Below are positions 25,901 to 34,142 of a stretch of 64,000 bases of DNA, piece by piece. The notes beneath the pieces are model-generated. The model was given only the letters and a program-made list of their open reading frames with translations, was not told the origin of the DNA and made no database searches. Position numbers and translations under genes: made by a program. Each line of letters opens with the position of its first letter. Position 1 is the first letter of the stretch. Source of the stretch: RGIG3178 sp942492795 (GTDB lineage: Bacteria > Bacillota > Clostridia > Christensenellales > QAND01); NCBI GenBank assembly GCA_942492795.1, contig OW818639.1, positions 1,116,001-1,180,000 of the forward strand, read 5' to 3'.

Positions 25901-26341
25901 ATGAAAAAATTCAAGTTTACGTTGCAGCCCCTGCTGGATCTGACGCTGTCAATGCAGGAACAGCTGAAAATGCAGATGAAACAGAACGAAGAAACTCTCG
26001 CGCGATTGATAAACGAACTGGATATCCTTCTTGCGCAGCGCACCGATGCCAAAGCGGCGTATCTTTATGATATGCAAAAGGGCTTGCAGGCTGATAAGCT
26101 TAAGAGCCACACAGCTTACATCGACCAGTACTCCTTTATGATCGACCAACAGGAAAGCAGCATCGAAGGCGTACAAAGAGAAAAACAAAAACTGCTGCTG
26201 GAAAAAACAAGCAATTATCAAAATCTAAAGAAACTTGAAAACCTGAAAGAAAAACAATACTCGCAATACATGGTTCAGGTCAGAAGCGACGAAGAGAAGA
26301 TGATCGGAGATTTGATCAGCTATCAGATCGCAGCAAACTAA
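25901..26341 (+). CDS. fliJ: Flagellar export protein FliJ
   Basis: FliJ is a small coiled-coil protein that inserts in the FliI ring like the F1 gamma subunit and connects it to FlhA. The 146 residues are nearly all helical and rich in Gln, Lys and Glu, starting with the typical KKFKFTLQPLLDL. The frame opens at GTG 25886 inside fliI; ATG 25901, five bases after the fliI stop, matches the family start. It is followed by a strong terminator before fliK. Confidence 0.9.
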   Translation: MKKFKFTLQPLLDLTLSMQEQLKMQMKQNEETLARLINELDILLAQRTDAKAAYLYDMQKGLQADKLKSHTAYIDQYSFMIDQQESSIEGVQREKQKLLLEKTSNYQNLKKLENLKEKQYSQYMVQVRSDEEKMIGDLISYQIAAN

Positions 26342-26356
26342 ACAGGACAATGCAGC

Positions 26357-26395
26357 CGCGCCGTAAGCCTTCGGGTTTCCGGCGCGATTTTTTTA
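26357..26395 (+). terminator. Intrinsic terminator inside fla operon, between fliJ and fliK
   Basis: CGCGCCG (26357-26363) pairs with CGGCGCG (26380-26386), enclosing a smaller stem, and is followed by ATTTTTTTATT. It lies 16 bases after fliJ and would separate fliF-fliJ from fliK-fliY unless read-through or a new promoter exists in the 210 bases that follow. I see no clear promoter there. Confidence 0.85.
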
Positions 26396-26602
26396 TTCTC
26401 AGCCGTACCGATAGGATCAAATGCGGTTCAATGGCATTTTAACAAGAAAACAAACACCGGATAAGCATTCAAACCGTCGGATTTGAAGAAATAATCATTT
26501 CACGCCTTAAGCTTTCAGCCTTAAAGCGCGATTAATAGTATGAACGAATAAATCGCAGGCGGTTTATTCTGTGAGTTTTTAAAACAAAAAGGAGGGAAGG
26601 AC

Positions 26603-27997
26603 ATCAATCAACCGGTACAACTTGCAGCAAACGAAGGGCAGCTCCTGCCATGCGCAGGCAAATCCCAATCACCCTCAACCGATCGCAATGCGTTTTTAGC
26701 CATGTTGGCTGCGGCCAAAGAACAATCGCAGCAGCAAAGATCAAACGGCGGAACACAAACGACGGCGGCGAGCTTGGGACAAGCGGTTAGACTCTTCGCA
26801 AAAAAGCACGAAGATGCGAGAAAGATCAAACAAGACATTAGCATATGCGACGATTCCCCATCGGATACGCAAACCGCGGAAGCGGACGTAACCGGATTGG
26901 GCATCGGCGGCATACTCGAAGGATTCGGATTGCTAAGCTTCAAGGAGGAAGGCATCTGTCCGGGCGAAGACGACGGACAGACGGCGAAAGATGTGCCATT
27001 AGGGAAACCTTCACTTGGAAACGACATTGCAGGGAAGCAAACAAACCAAAGACAGAACATTCTGTCTTTAGACCAGATAACGCAACAAAAAAAACTAGAC
27101 GGTACGGTAACCCCGAACCAGGCTGATCTTGGGTCAATGCCTGTAAAGGCGCATGAAGGTTCAGCAGAGCCTCCCCTGAAGGACGGATTTTTCCAAGGGC
27201 TTAAAAGCGCCCTGGAGAATGTGGAAGCAAAACAGGATGGGTTGGTTCAAAACACGGGCGCAGTGCCCGTCAAACAAGCTGACGCTGCGTTGTTGCGAAA
27301 GAGCGAAGAATTAACCCATATAGCGGATGTGCCCGCGACGGCAATGCTGAGCGAGAACAACGGGGCTTCGCGCAATGATGGGTTTTTGGACGCGAAACCG
27401 CAAAACAGGGAACAGGAACAATCGATAACGCAAACACAGCCCAATACGGCATCCTTTGTGCCGGAAACGCTGGACAAGCCGGTATCGTTTGCGTCCACCG
27501 CCCAAGCCGCGCAAACGCAAAGCGCGCAGCAACCGGGAGAATCACAGCCAAGCCAATCGGATATGGCACACAACATTCTGAATATCGTGGAGCGCATCAA
27601 GTCGCAGACAAAGCAAGATACATCCGAAATGTCCGTAACGCTCAGACCCGAGTTTTTGGGCAAGCTGAGCATCAAACTGGTGATGGGCGAAAACGGGCTC
27701 AAGGCAGAGATCAAAGCGGAAAGTTCTGCGGTCAAAGAAGCGATAGGATCGCAGATGTCGATGCTGCACGATTCGCTCCGGGAAAAGGGCATTCAGGTAG
27801 AACATCTGGAAGTAATCTACGAAGCACCCGCATTTGTTCAACAGCAACAGCACGATGGAAGGAATCAGGGTCAATCCGCACACAAAAACAATCTGCGCAT
27901 TCTCTCAACGCAGCCTATGGGGCAGGCGGAGAGCATCTGCGTCATGTGTGAATCGGATTTGGCCATCAAGAACAGTTCCATCGAATTTCAGGCATGA
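26603..27997 (+). CDS. fliK: Flagellar hook-length control protein FliK (apparent ATC start)
   Basis: FliK is the secreted ruler that triggers the FlhB switch. The C-terminal domain is clear ('EMSVTLRPEFLGKLSIKLVMGENGLKAEI...REKGIQVEHLEVIY', about residues 335-410); the middle is low-complexity and Gln-rich, as usual. The first canonical start in frame (ATG 26702) has no ribosome-binding site, while AGGAGGGAAGG at 26590-26600 stands seven bases before an in-frame ATC at 26603 and the reading frame is open from there, giving 464 residues with a typical N-terminal 'NAFLAMLAAAK' element. No ATG, GTG or TTG lies between the upstream stop at 26549 and 26702. Either a rare ATC start or a sequence error is implied. 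Confidence 0.85.
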   Translation: MNQPVQLAANEGQLLPCAGKSQSPSTDRNAFLAMLAAAKEQSQQQRSNGGTQTTAASLGQAVRLFAKKHEDARKIKQDISICDDSPSDTQTAEADVTGLGIGGILEGFGLLSFKEEGICPGEDDGQTAKDVPLGKPSLGNDIAGKQTNQRQNILSLDQITQQKKLDGTVTPNQADLGSMPVKAHEGSAEPPLKDGFFQGLKSALENVEAKQDGLVQNTGAVPVKQADAALLRKSEELTHIADVPATAMLSENNGASRNDGFLDAKPQNREQEQSITQTQPNTASFVPETLDKPVSFASTAQAAQTQSAQQPGESQPSQSDMAHNILNIVERIKSQTKQDTSEMSVTLRPEFLGKLSIKLVMGENGLKAEIKAESSAVKEAIGSQMSMLHDSLREKGIQVEHLEVIYEAPAFVQQQQHDGRNQGQSAHKNNLRILSTQPMGQAESICVMCESDLAIKNSSIEFQA

Positions 27998-28009
27998 AGG
28001 GAGTACACC

Positions 28010-28621
28010 ATGTCGGGCACAATGACAGCAACGCAAAGCACTACAGGCTTACGGACGCTTGCTGATTTAAATTCGTCCAAGTCGGCTACTTCCGCGTTGG
28101 ATAAAGACTCGTTTTTACAGTTGTTGGTAGCACAGCTATCCAACCAAGACCCGCTTGAACCTGCCAAAGATACCGAATTTGTCGCGCAATTGGCACAGTT
28201 CTCGCTTTTGGAACAAATACAGCAACTAAACGGCGCTACGAGCACCAGCCAGGCCTACAGCCTGATGGGCAAATATGTATATGTCGATACAAAGGGCGAC
28301 GGCAAAGAATTTGCCTTCGGCATGGTCGAGGGCGTAAGCATCCATGACGGCAAGGCATACCTTGTCATCGGCGATGAAGAGTACGCTTACGAAAACGTGG
28401 CAGCCGTCATCAACACCACCGATTCCGATTTGGAAGAGGTGCTCGTTCAAAGCGCCGATCTGATCGGAAAGACCGTTACGGCACAGATAACCGACTCTGA
28501 GGGCGAAACGCAATCCGTAACCGGCGTCGTATCGCACGTAATCGCCAAAAACGGCGAGGTGTACGCCATGGTAGGCGGCACAGAGGTGCCCATCAGCGGC
28601 ATCCAACAAATTCAAGCTTAA
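28010..28621 (+). CDS. flgD: Flagellar hook-capping protein FlgD
   Basis: FlgD is the scaffold cap needed to assemble hook subunits. The 203-residue protein has the conserved N-terminal block 'LDKDSFLQLLVAQLSNQDPLEPAKDTEFVAQLAQFSLLEQ' (about 30-70) and a C-terminal beta-rich half ('AYLVIGDEEYAYENVAAV', 'VIAKNGEVYAMVGGTEVPISGIQQI'). ATG 28010 has GAAGGGAG upstream. Its position between fliK and flgE is the standard Firmicute order. Confidence 0.94.
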   Translation: MSGTMTATQSTTGLRTLADLNSSKSATSALDKDSFLQLLVAQLSNQDPLEPAKDTEFVAQLAQFSLLEQIQQLNGATSTSQAYSLMGKYVYVDTKGDGKEFAFGMVEGVSIHDGKAYLVIGDEEYAYENVAAVINTTDSDLEEVLVQSADLIGKTVTAQITDSEGETQSVTGVVSHVIAKNGEVYAMVGGTEVPISGIQQIQA

Positions 28622-28641
28622 CTTCAGGAGGTACTTATCAT

Positions 28642-29502
28642 ATGATGCGATCACTCTACTCAGGCATTACAGGCCTGCGTAGCCACCAAACACGTATGGA
28701 TGTAATCGGAAACAATATCGCCAACGTCAATACCGTTGGATATAAAACCAGCCGCGTGGTGTTCCAGGATATCTACAGCCAGACCATAAAGACATCCTCC
28801 GCACCAACGACCACCAACGGCGGAACCAACCCGCAGCAAATAGGCCTTGGAACGGCCGTTGCGGCGATCGACGTGCTGCATACGACAAGCGGCAGCCAAT
28901 ATACAGGCAACACCATGGACCTTTCCATCGAAGGCGACGGCTTCTTCGTGGTAAGAGACTTCGGAGGAACCTACTACACCCGGGCAGGCAATTTCTATAC
29001 CAATGAAAACAACAGCCTGGTGACCGCTAACGGCTCCTTCGTGCAAGGATACCGCGTGGATACCGACGGCAACCTGCTGGATGCGGGCGGGCTCATTGTA
29101 ACCGACAGCAGCCTGGCGCAAATCATCAACATCAACATCGATCCCGATTACTACGACGTATCCATCGACAGCAACGGCACCGTCGTAGGCTTGGATACGA
29201 CGACCAAAGAGCAGACCGTGCTGGGACAGCTGACGTTGGCAACTTTCTCCAATGAAAACGCTCTGGAGAAGGTCGGCTCCAACATGTATCAGGGCACGGC
29301 AAACTCCGGAACCGCAGTGTTGGATCTGCCGGGAACAGGAACGGCAGGTACGCTGAACCCCGGATCCCTGGAGATGTCAAACGTGGATTTGGCCTCCGAA
29401 TTCACGGATATGATCGTTACACAGAGAGGTTTCCAGGCAAATTCCAGGATCATCACCACCACCGACGCCATGTTGGAAGAACTGGTTAACCTAAAACGCT
29501 AA
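28642..29502 (+). CDS. flgE: Flagellar hook protein FlgE
   Basis: FlgE is the hook subunit. The 286 residues start with 'MRSLYSGITGLRSHQTRMDVIGNNIANVNTVGYK', the hook/rod signature, and end with 'NVDLASEFTDMIVTQRGFQANSRIITTTDAMLEELVNLKR'. It is short relative to enterobacterial FlgE, as in other Firmicutes. AGGAGGTACTTATCAT precedes ATG 28642; a second ATG at 28645 is also possible. A stable hairpin follows the gene at 29516-29547. Confidence 0.95.
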   Translation: MMRSLYSGITGLRSHQTRMDVIGNNIANVNTVGYKTSRVVFQDIYSQTIKTSSAPTTTNGGTNPQQIGLGTAVAAIDVLHTTSGSQYTGNTMDLSIEGDGFFVVRDFGGTYYTRAGNFYTNENNSLVTANGSFVQGYRVDTDGNLLDAGGLIVTDSSLAQIININIDPDYYDVSIDSNGTVVGLDTTTKEQTVLGQLTLATFSNENALEKVGSNMYQGTANSGTAVLDLPGTGTAGTLNPGSLEMSNVDLASEFTDMIVTQRGFQANSRIITTTDAMLEELVNLKR

Positions 29503-29515
29503 ATGAATCGTAGAA

Positions 29516-29547
29516 GCGGACGGGGGGCTTATGCTCCCCGTATCCGC
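29516..29547 (+). repeat. Intercistronic hairpin between flgE and flbD
   Basis: GCGGACGGGG (29516-29525) pairs with CCCCG-TA-TCCGC (29536-29547) with a two-base bulge. There is no T-run, so it is more likely an mRNA-stabilising or processing structure protecting the abundant hook message than a terminator. Confidence 0.55.
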
Positions 29548-29592
29548 CAACCCAACGGCGCAAGCCGAAAACTTTGATGGATGGAGAATTTC

Positions 29593-29793
29593 ATGATTCA
29601 GCTGAGCCGATTGAATAACGAGAAGTTCTTGGTCAACTGCGACCTGATAGAATTCGTCGAGGCAACGCCGGATACGATCATTTCTATGATATCCGGGCGC
29701 AAGATGGTCGTTGCCGAGTCGTGTGAAGAGGTTAAACGGTTGTCGATTGAATACAAAGGACAAGTTTTTGCGGTAAAAAATAGCAAAGACTGA
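29593..29793 (+). CDS. swrD: FlbD/SwrD-like flagellar protein
   Basis: This 66-residue protein (MIQLSRLNNEKFLVNCDLIEFVEATPDTII...GRK) matches the FlbD family, called SwrD (YlzI) in B. subtilis, where it raises motor power. The family hallmark 'LN...F.VN.DLIE..E.TPDT.I.L..GRK..V' is complete. GGAG at 29583-29586 supports ATG 29593; the upstream ATG 29581 has no such site. It sits directly before motA, as in many Gram-positive operons, consistent with a role at the stator. Confidence 0.9.
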   Translation: MIQLSRLNNEKFLVNCDLIEFVEATPDTIISMISGRKMVVAESCEEVKRLSIEYKGQVFAVKNSKD

Positions 29794-29807
29794 CAGAGGT
29801 GTTCGTT

Positions 29808-30602
29808 TTGGAATTAACAACAAGCATCGGATTGGGATTCGGTCTGATCTGCATCGTGGTCTCCATCATGCTCGATGGCGACATCATGAGCTTTGTAGAT
29901 CTCGCCTCGATATTTGTCGTATTCGGCGGCATGATCGCATCCACGATCGTATCCTTTCACGGGAAAGTACTGAAATCCATCAAGGATGTCTATAAAACCG
30001 CGTTCAAAAAGAAGAACAACGACTTAAAGAAGGATATTGATCTGATCATCGACATCGCAAACATCGCCAGAAAAGACGGTTTGCTGGCACTTGAAAACGC
30101 GATCGAAAACTTTAACAACCCGTTTTTAAAAAAGGGCATCATGCTGGTCGTGGACGGAGCCGATCCCGAATTGATCAAGAGCATCATGGAAGCGGAGATC
30201 TATTTTTTGCAGGACAGGCACGCGCAGGGACAGGCGATGATCGACAGCATGGCGTCGTATGCGCCGGCTTACGGTATGATCGGTACCTTGATCGGGCTTA
30301 TCAACATGCTCAAGAAGTTGAGCGATCCGGACAGCCTCGGGCCCTCCATGGCTGTAGCGCTCGTTACCACGTTCTATGGCGTTGTATTGGCAAACCTTGT
30401 ATTCACGCCGATCTCCAAAAAGCTAAAAGCGATTACCGCAGCGGAGACGCAGGAGAAAGAGTTGCTTTTGGAGGGCTTGCTCTCTATTCAAAACGGTGAA
30501 AACCCGCGTATCATCCGGGAGAAGCTGTATTCGTTCCTGTCGCCCCAGGAAATCAAAGCGGACGACAAGGCGGGGAATAAGAAGGCGGAAGAAACAGGGT
30601 AA
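29808..30602 (+). CDS. motA: Flagellar motor stator protein MotA
   Basis: MotA is the ion-channel stator subunit that pushes on FliG. The 264-residue protein has four membrane helices (about 4-24, 30-50, 150-170, 185-205) with a large cytoplasmic loop between helices 2 and 3 that carries charged residues for FliG contact, and the 'ASYAPAYGMIGTLIGLINML' motif of the MotA/TolQ/ExbB family. AGAGG sits eight bases before TTG 29808; the alternative GTG 29799 overlaps that site. It is followed by motB. Confidence 0.93.
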   Translation: MELTTSIGLGFGLICIVVSIMLDGDIMSFVDLASIFVVFGGMIASTIVSFHGKVLKSIKDVYKTAFKKKNNDLKKDIDLIIDIANIARKDGLLALENAIENFNNPFLKKGIMLVVDGADPELIKSIMEAEIYFLQDRHAQGQAMIDSMASYAPAYGMIGTLIGLINMLKKLSDPDSLGPSMAVALVTTFYGVVLANLVFTPISKKLKAITAAETQEKELLLEGLLSIQNGENPRIIREKLYSFLSPQEIKADDKAGNKKAEETG

Positions 30603-30637
30603 ACGGTCTTTGAACAAAAACGAGGGGGAGTGAAAAA

Positions 30638-31348
30638 ATGCGGCAACGCAAAGGCCCACCGGAAAGCGTAGAGGAAGGCGCGCCTGCGTGGATGAATACC
30701 TATGGCGACATGGTAACATTGATGCTTACATTCTTTGTGCTGCTCTTTTCGTTTTCGACCATCAACGCAAAGAAGTGGAAGGAGATTGTCGTTTCTTTCA
30801 GCGGCGTTTCCGCACTTGAGGGAGGGAGCGGTCTTGCAGACGGAAGCGCATTGCCTCCGGAAGCCGGAGGGCTCAGCGACAACGCAAAAAAATTCAGCGA
30901 GCTATACGAACAGATAAAGGGCCATATCGATGAAAAGGGGCTGGAGGCATCGCTGGAAGTTAAAAGCGACGGTACGCTCATCACGCTGACGATGAAGGAT
31001 TCGGCTTTGTTTGACTCGGGGAAGGCCACCATCAAAAGCGAATCGGTCAAGATCATTTCCGATATCATGGAGATTATTCAAAAATATGATGGGTCCATCC
31101 GAATGATGCGCATCGAAGGGCATACGGACAACAGACCCATCTCCAACGCGGCGTTCAGCAGCAACTGGGATCTATCTGTCTCGCGCGCAGTCAATGTGCT
31201 CGAATTCCTTCTGAATGATTCGAGGATCTCGCCGGATAAGCTGTCCGCCACGGGATACGGCGAATACCATCCGGTGGACACCAACGATACGGCTGAAGGA
31301 AGGGCAAAAAACCGGCGCGTGGATTTCATTATCGAAGGCATAAAATAA
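30638..31348 (+). CDS. motB: Flagellar motor stator protein MotB
   Basis: MotB anchors the stator to peptidoglycan. The 236-residue protein has one N-terminal membrane helix with the ion-binding aspartate (WMNTYGDMVTLMLTFFVLLFS; Asp24), a plug/linker region, and a C-terminal OmpA-like domain ('IEGHTDNRPISNAAFSSNWDLSVSRAVNVLEFLL', 'GYGEYHPVDTNDTAEGRAKNRRVDF'). The protonatable Asp is present. Whether the ion is H+ or Na+ cannot be decided from this. AGGGGGAG precedes the ATG. Confidence 0.95.
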   Translation: MRQRKGPPESVEEGAPAWMNTYGDMVTLMLTFFVLLFSFSTINAKKWKEIVVSFSGVSALEGGSGLADGSALPPEAGGLSDNAKKFSELYEQIKGHIDEKGLEASLEVKSDGTLITLTMKDSALFDSGKATIKSESVKIISDIMEIIQKYDGSIRMMRIEGHTDNRPISNAAFSSNWDLSVSRAVNVLEFLLNDSRISPDKLSATGYGEYHPVDTNDTAEGRAKNRRVDFIIEGIK

Positions 31349-31369
31349 AGACCTGGGGGGTGAGAAGTC

Positions 31370-31789
31370 ATGAAGAAACTATTGGTGCCCATTATTGCCG
31401 TTGTGCTGGTTGCGGGCGGCGTATTTGCGTATTTCACCTTTTTCAAGAAGACGGAAAAGGCAGAAAAAAAAGCCATCTATTTTACATATAAGATCGAGGA
31501 TAGCTTTTTGACCAATGTAAAGAGCAGTCAGAGCCTTTTTAAAACATCGATCTCTTTTGAGGTCGAAGAAAAGGAAAAAGAAAAGGAAAAGCAGGTAGCT
31601 TTTCTGGAAGAAAATCTATCCGTCATACGGGATACGGTGTTGTTCCTGTTCCGGGAGAAGACGTATGAAGAATTGCGTTCCAGCAACATCCGCGAGGTTT
31701 TATCCCTGGAAATTGTGCATGCCCTGGGGCAGAAACTCAACGTAGACTATATAAAAAGTGTATATTTCAACGAATATGTGGTACAATAA
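31370..31789 (+). CDS. fliL: Flagellar basal body-associated protein FliL
   Basis: FliL surrounds the stator and supports torque. The 139-residue protein has a single N-terminal membrane helix (residues 4-24) and the FliL periplasmic domain ending in 'DTVLFLFREKTYEELRSS...NVDYIKSVYFNEYVVQ', a common FliL C-terminus. GGGGGGTGAG precedes the ATG. It lies between motB and fliM. A hairpin with T-run follows at 31889-31928. Confidence 0.92.
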   Translation: MKKLLVPIIAVVLVAGGVFAYFTFFKKTEKAEKKAIYFTYKIEDSFLTNVKSSQSLFKTSISFEVEEKEKEKEKQVAFLEENLSVIRDTVLFLFREKTYEELRSSNIREVLSLEIVHALGQKLNVDYIKSVYFNEYVVQ

Positions 31790-31888
31790 ATGCTATTCGG
31801 TGAACAATGGGGACTATTGGCAAATCATACGATCGTGCATTGAATCCCGCTACAAGAAAACATGCCTTTCTGAATGGTTCTCCTGTTA

Positions 31889-31928
31889 TTCTTCAGTTTG
31901 CCCCGTAAATCGCCTGAAGGATTTTTTG
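31889..31928 (+). terminator. Candidate terminator/attenuator between fliL and fliM
   Basis: TTCTTCAG (31889-31896) pairs with CTGAAGGA (31914-31921) around a 17-base loop, followed by TTTTTTG. The ~200-base fliL-fliM gap is otherwise free of genes. With its long loop the stem may only attenuate. Confidence 0.4.
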
Positions 31929-31987
31929 TTCATCATCACAAGGCGCTGAATGAATGATCCATTTAATAGCGGGGGAGGAGGGCTCTG

Positions 31988-32992
31988 TTGTCTGAGGTTT
32001 TATCGCAAAATGAAATTGATGAACTGCTAAGCGCACTGGCTGCCGGCAACGATATCGCCGTTGAAAAACCCGAGCAGACACCTGTTGAAAAAGTTCGTCC
32101 ATACAATTTCAGAACGGCCAATAAATTTCCCAAAGAACAGATACGCATGTTCCGTCTGATCTTTGATAACTATGCCAACCGCCTTTCCACCTTCCTGTCC
32201 GGAACGCTGCGCGCCATCAGCGAAGTGGAAGTCGTTTCCATAGAGGAACAGACGTATATCGAATACAGCAACTCATTGCCAACACCAGTTCTGCTTGCCG
32301 TTTTCAATATGCCGCCGCTGGCGGGTTCATCGCTGGTGGAAGTTTCTTCAACGGTCGCTTATGAGATCGTAAGCCGGCTTTTTGGAGGTACGGTTCAGGC
32401 TTCGGAAGATACCAACAAGCAATACACGGAAATTGAGATATCCATCTTAACACGCGTATTGCAGCAGATGCTCACCCTGATGAATGAGTGCTGGGAAAAA
32501 GTGGCCGAAACCCATGCGAGACTGGACAGGATAGAGACCAGCGCGCAGTTTGCACAGGTCACTGCGGCAAATGAGCCCATCATCATCATCACGATGAATA
32601 TCAGTGTCGGCAAGACTTCCGGCATCATCAATTTCTGCATCCCGCATGTGGCGGTTCAGCCAATCGCCAAGCTGTTGGGTACCAGCACCAAGACATGGTA
32701 CAACGAAACCCCCCAACGCCAGGGCAACGAGTTGCAGGCAGCCATGATGAGTTCACATATCACAAGTACCCAATTGGTACTGCATGCGATGTTCGATTCC
32801 ACCATCGCAACCGTTCAGGATGTTGTGAACCTGCAAGTGGGAGACGTGATTCGCGTGGATCACCATATCGATCAAAAAATCACCGTAAAGGTTGAACATA
32901 TCACGAAATTCAAGGGAACCATCGGACTTGCGGGGCAGCGCGTGGCCATCAAGATAACGGAGGTACTCAAGGAGGAGAACCAGGATGAGTGA
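31988..32992 (+). CDS. fliM: Flagellar motor switch protein FliM
   Basis: FliM is the C-ring protein that binds phosphorylated CheY through its N-terminus. The 334-residue protein has the N-terminal CheY-binding peptide LSQNEIDELLSAL (residues ~5-17), the CheC-like middle domain ('FRLIFDNYANRLSTFLSGTLR' ... 'GGSSLVEVSS'-like GSSLVEVSSTVAYEIV) and the C-terminal SpoA domain ('TVQDVVNLQVGDVIRVDHHIDQKITVKVE'). The start is TTG 31988 with a strong GGGGGAGGAGGG site. It overlaps fliY by eight bases. Confidence 0.95.
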   Translation: MSEVLSQNEIDELLSALAAGNDIAVEKPEQTPVEKVRPYNFRTANKFPKEQIRMFRLIFDNYANRLSTFLSGTLRAISEVEVVSIEEQTYIEYSNSLPTPVLLAVFNMPPLAGSSLVEVSSTVAYEIVSRLFGGTVQASEDTNKQYTEIEISILTRVLQQMLTLMNECWEKVAETHARLDRIETSAQFAQVTAANEPIIIITMNISVGKTSGIINFCIPHVAVQPIAKLLGTSTKTWYNETPQRQGNELQAAMMSSHITSTQLVLHAMFDSTIATVQDVVNLQVGDVIRVDHHIDQKITVKVEHITKFKGTIGLAGQRVAIKITEVLKEENQDE

Positions 32993-34019
32993 ACGAGGGG
33001 ATTATCAAGAGGACGCGCCCGGCGCCTTAACGCTAACCGCCAACCAGAAAGATGCGATTGGCGAAATCGGCAATATATGCATGGGTACCGCAGCGACGGC
33101 ACTTTCGACCCTTCTGGGCAACAAGGTCAGCATAACCACGCCAAGGGTAAGCATCGGGCGTATTTCCGAAGTGATCGACGGATACGAAGGCAATTATGTC
33201 TCCGTGGAAGTTTCATATGTACAGGGTGTTGAAGGTTCCAGCGTCCTTTTGATGAAGGAACGGGATGTTTCGATCATCACCAGCATCCTGATGGGCGAAG
33301 AATACGATGAAAATGCCGAGATACAGCTGGACGAATTGCATTTTTCCGCCATTAGCGAAGTGATGAACCAAATGGTAGGTGCCTCTGCAACGGCCCTGTC
33401 CAACATCGTGAAAAAGCCGGTGAACATTTCGCCGCCCAACGTGCGCCAGACAACGGCGAATGAAAGCGATGAGCGCAGCGAAGCGACGATCAACATCAAG
33501 TTCGCGATGGAAATTGAAAACATGTTGTCCAGCGAGATCATACAGATCATGCCGTTTGAGTTCGGACAAAAACTGTCGTCATTCCTTTTGATGGAGGTCA
33601 TGGGTGTGGACGAAAAGCCGCAGGCAAAACCGAAAGAAACCAAGCAATCAGCACCGTCTATTCCTGCGCCACAGCCTCGGCCGGCAAGGGAAGAAGCAAC
33701 GGAAAGCCGCGTCGGCGTGCGTTCGCTTCATTATCAATCCTTTGACGCGACGCCGGGGCAGCCCGAAGAAAACCGCGAAAACATCGGTTTTATCATGGAT
33801 GTTCCTTTGCAGGTGACCGTCGAATTGGGTCAATGCAAAAAGACCATCAAGGAGATCCTAAGCTTAAGCATGGGATCGGTGATCGTGCTGGATAAGCTCG
33901 CCGGCGAGATGGTGGATATTTTCGTCAACGGCAAACTCTTCGCGCAGGGCGAGGTCGTCGTCATCGACGACAACTACGGCGTGCGGGTTACGGATATCGT
34001 GGCGGATTCAAGGCTTTAA
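32985..34019 (+). CDS. fliY: Flagellar motor switch phosphatase FliY (CheC-FliN fusion)
   Basis: FliY combines a CheC-type CheY-P phosphatase with a FliN/SpoA C-ring domain. Both phosphatase signatures D/S-x3-E-x2-N-x22-P are exact: DAIGEIGN followed 23 residues later by Pro, and SAISEVMN likewise. The C-terminal SpoA domain ('DVPLQVTVELGQCKKTIKEILSLSMGSVIVLDKLAGEMVDIFVNGKL') is complete. Length is 344 residues. Unlike B. subtilis FliY, the N-terminus has no LSQ.EID.LL CheY-binding peptide. It ends the operon; a terminator follows, and the usual next genes (cheY, fliO, fliP) are not here. Confidence 0.93.
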   Translation: MSERGDYQEDAPGALTLTANQKDAIGEIGNICMGTAATALSTLLGNKVSITTPRVSIGRISEVIDGYEGNYVSVEVSYVQGVEGSSVLLMKERDVSIITSILMGEEYDENAEIQLDELHFSAISEVMNQMVGASATALSNIVKKPVNISPPNVRQTTANESDERSEATINIKFAMEIENMLSSEIIQIMPFEFGQKLSSFLLMEVMGVDEKPQAKPKETKQSAPSIPAPQPRPAREEATESRVGVRSLHYQSFDATPGQPEENRENIGFIMDVPLQVTVELGQCKKTIKEILSLSMGSVIVLDKLAGEMVDIFVNGKLFAQGEVVVIDDNYGVRVTDIVADSRL

Positions 34020-34080
34020 AAAGAACCAGACCGTCAGTTTCCAATAAAGCAAAAGCCGGAAAGCTATGCAACAGCAAATA

Positions 34081-34110
34081 AAAAGCGCAGAGAGCCTCTG
34101 CGCTTTTTTG
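34081..34110 (+). terminator. Intrinsic terminator after fliY
   Basis: AAAAGCGCAGAG (34081-34092) pairs perfectly with CTCTGCGCTTTT (34096-34107) around AGC, with continuing T. This is a clear end of the flagellar operon. Confidence 0.93.
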
Positions 34111-34142
34111 TTTGACCGTTGATATGTGCGGTGTGCTGTTTG

